A DNA stretch of 41,923 nt from assembly GCA_027030485.1 (NCBI GenBank), contig JALVEY010000018.1, positions 1 through 41,923 on the forward strand. The letters are read 5' to 3'. How positions within the stretch are numbered: position 1 is the first letter of the stretch; every line of letters begins with the position of its first letter. Source of the stretch: Persephonella sp. GTDB lineage: Bacteria; Aquificota; Aquificia; Aquificales; Hydrogenothermaceae. Below, one piece after another: positions 40,402 to 41,923 of this stretch. Made by a program: the position numbers and the translations under genes. The notes beneath the pieces were generated by a model. That model was given only the letters and a program-made list of their open reading frames with translations. It searched no databases and had not been told where the DNA came from.

Positions 40402-41923
40402 TTAGTAGTTTATAGCTGACTGAATAGTTGTTTGGTTAATTGTCCATCCAGAAGCACCGGTTATGTTAGCGATGTTCAGTCCAACGTTTGTAGCACTATT
40501 AGCGGTATTCAGTATTACCATTCCTGTTGTTCCAACCTGTGAGTTGTTCAGCTGTACAGAGCCATTATTGTTGTCCTGACCAAGAATTACAACGTTGTTG
40601 TTAACAGTTTGAGATGTATCTACTCCACCAAGATCGTTTTCAGCTGTTTGGATGTTAGATTGAGATACTATAGTTCCAAATGGAACACTTCCATTTACAT
40701 CAGCTATATTCATTCCAACATTTACAGCAGATACAGCTGAATTCAATGTCATCAATGAAGATACTCCGTTCTGTGCATCATTTAGCTGAATAGAACCGTT
40801 GTTATTATCCTGAGCAATTGCGAAATCGTTAGTTATTGTATGATCATCAAGATAGAACTCATTAGAAGCTTCTTGTATGTTTTCCTGTGTTACCTGACTA
40901 AATCCTTCAGGATTAATTAAGCTGACTATATTCTGTCCCACATTAGTTGCTGATACTGCTGAGTTCTGGAGGAGCGTTGTTGAAACGTTGTTTTGAGATC
41001 CATTTAACTGGACAGAAGCATTATTGTTGTCCTGTGCAATGCTAACACTAACTATGAAAGTACCAGAGTTTGTTACAGTCTGACCACCTTCTGTGTAGTT
41101 ATATGCATACTGCTCATTCATTTGCTCAACTAAATCAACACCTACAGAATCATCGATGTTAGCAACATTCTGTGCAATATTGCTTGCTGAAGAAGCAATG
41201 TTAGAGAAAGACATTGCGTTTATATCATTTTGACCACCATTTATCTGGACAGATGCATTGTTGTTGTCCTGTGCCAGATCAGCTTCTATTGCTAAAGATT
41301 CATTGCTTATACCCTGGTATGATGATGTAGCGTTATCAGATTCCTGGTAGTTGTACTGTCCTATAGCTGAAACATGAGCTAAAGAAGTAAATGAACCTAC
41401 GTTTTGTGCAAGATTAAATGAAGATGTTGTTGTGTTTGCTGCTGCCATACCACTGAAGTTGTTCTGACCGTCCCATACCTGAACAGAACCGTTATTGTTA
41501 AACTGGGCTATTGGATGAGAGAAGACAAGTCCGTTATTGTTAATCAATTGAGTTGATTCAGCGAAACTTGAAGCATACTGTTCGTTACTTTGGAATCCTA
41601 CGTTAAGTCCTAATATAGAATTTCCTGTAAGTATATTTTGGGCTGCGTTTGATGCTGAGTTTGATGTATTCAACATCGCCATTGAACTAACATTGTTCTG
41701 TCCTGACAAGACCTGTACAGAAGCGTTGTTGTTATCCTGAGCAACATTAACATTTATAACTCCATAATTTCCAATTTCTTGAGCTGCCCATGTGTCATTG
41801 TAAGCTTCTTGATAGTTTATCTGTCCTATAGCATTTCCTGCTACAGCGTTTGAAGCAATAGCAGCATTTTGTGCTATGTTAGAAGCTGAGTGAGCTGTGT
41901 TTGAAAGGATCATAGTGTTAACA
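40402..41923 (-). CDS. Gln/Asn-rich repeat protein, candidate functional-amyloid subunit (FapC-like), 5' end missing
   Basis: The last 507 codons of a gene that runs off the right edge; the ATG at 41913 is internal because the repeat pattern continues upstream of it. The protein is built of repeats of about 78 residues: AQDNNNASVQ-type segments begin at residues 58, 136, 214, 293, 367 and 445 (counted from 41913), each followed by QN and then by a second motif, NTxxSAxNxAQN, present seven times. It is rich in Asn, Gln, Ser, Ala and Val, and poor in Lys, Arg and Cys. The alternation of such repeats with variable linkers is typical of FapC and curlin-like amyloid subunits. It is first in a run with the C39 peptidase and barrel. 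Confidence 0.7.
   Translation of the reverse strand, partial: VNTMILSNTAHSASNIAQNAAIASNAVAGNAIGQINYQEAYNDTWAAQEIGNYGVINVNVAQDNNNASVQVLSGQNNVSSMAMLNTSNSASNAAQNILTGNSILGLNVGFQSNEQYASSFAESTQLINNNGLVFSHPIAQFNNNGSVQVWDGQNNFSGMAAANTTTSSFNLAQNVGSFTSLAHVSAIGQYNYQESDNATSSYQGISNESLAIEADLAQDNNNASVQINGGQNDINAMSFSNIASSASNIAQNVANIDDSVGVDLVEQMNEQYAYNYTEGGQTVTNSGTFIVSVSIAQDNNNASVQLNGSQNNVSTTLLQNSAVSATNVGQNIVSLINPEGFSQVTQENIQEASNEFYLDDHTITNDFAIAQDNNNGSIQLNDAQNGVSSLMTLNSAVSAVNVGMNIADVNGSVPFGTIVSQSNIQTAENDLGGVDTSQTVNNNVVILGQDNNNGSVQLNNSQVGTTGMVILNTANSATNVGLNIANITGASGWTINQTTIQSAINY
40408..41923 (-). repeat. array of about 78-residue coding repeats
   Basis: Six full and one partial repeat, period 78, 78, 79, 74 and 78 residues. 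Core 1 is [AG]Q[DF]NNN[AG]S[VI]Q and core 2, about 24 residues later, is N[TIS]xxS[AS]xN[ILVA][AG]xN. The second core 1 copy is AQFNNNGSVQ and the last is GQDNNNGSVQ. The DNA copies are diverged, so the array is old rather than freshly duplicated. Confidence 0.85.

Noticed and set aside
40402-41923. Regular repeats that might suggest a CRISPR array or satellite DNA
   Set aside because: The period is about 234 bases, the repeats are coding and in frame, and DNA copies are too diverged for a CRISPR array.

Overview
The window reads as a compact chromosomal segment from a thermophilic, chemolithotrophic bacterium, most likely of the phylum Aquificota (Hydrogenothermaceae/Persephonella-like). That name is an inference. 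It rests on the mix of a complex I gene (nuoF), the futalosine route to menaquinone (mqnD, mqnE), periplasmic c-type cytochromes, a CimA-type citramalate synthase, Lys/Glu/Ile-rich proteins, AT-rich DNA, frequent TTG/GTG starts and extremely tight packing. No rRNA, tRNA, CRISPR array, insertion sequence or phage integrase was seen. No stretch longer than about 210 bases lacks a gene.

Layout. 1-621 is the 3' end of nuoF. 611-4746 (minus) is a two-gene accessory module: a large protein with a PLAT-like domain and an NHNHCH motif, followed by a protein with an L,D-transpeptidase-like His/Cys signature and a peptidoglycan-binding-like tail. 4803-8506 (minus) holds an aminotransferase, ThiO, a metallo-beta-lactamase-fold hydrolase and a pteridine-reductase-type SDR. 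8573-11245 (plus) holds two tandem ExeA-like AAA proteins, one of which looks like a pseudo-ATPase, plus a small partner. 11227-15229 holds lipA, yjbQ, small proteins, two cytochromes c (one frameshifted in an A9 tract) and hemE. 15253-24995 (minus) is a 12-gene run of housekeeping genes: alpha/beta hydrolase, RluA-type pseudouridine synthase, mqnD, pseudo-receiver, Toprim protein, hisF, cimA, a beta-hydroxyacid dehydrogenase, an unknown, trmI, proB and nfi. 25123-27209 (plus) is mqnE, a small membrane protein and a PPP-type phosphoesterase. trpC lies opposite. 28072-31616 (plus) is a U32 peptidase-family protein, a diguanylate cyclase, an NDUFA9-like protein and an NTF2-like protein. mtnP, a Lys-rich anchored protein, bacteriohemerythrin, uvrC, a thioredoxin-fold protein and a DUF445 protein follow.

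The most interesting region is 36355-41923. A minus-strand cluster encodes, in transcription order, a Gln/Asn-rich protein built of about 78-residue repeats (5' end outside the window), two small exported proteins, a C39-type cysteine peptidase and an outer-membrane barrel with an N-terminal charged helical segment. These parts match the logic of the Pseudomonas Fap functional-amyloid system (FapB/FapC fibre subunits, FapD peptidase, FapF exporter). Facing it is a sigma-54 activator whose N-terminus carries both PilZ c-di-GMP-binding motifs, and a diguanylate cyclase lies about 6 kb away. My working hypothesis is a thermophile Fap-like amyloid/biofilm locus under c-di-GMP and sigma-54 control.

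A general feature is that eight of the nine convergent gene pairs overlap at their 3' ends, four of them by exactly 4 nt (TTAA or TTAG), so both stop codons share bases and there is no room for intrinsic terminators.
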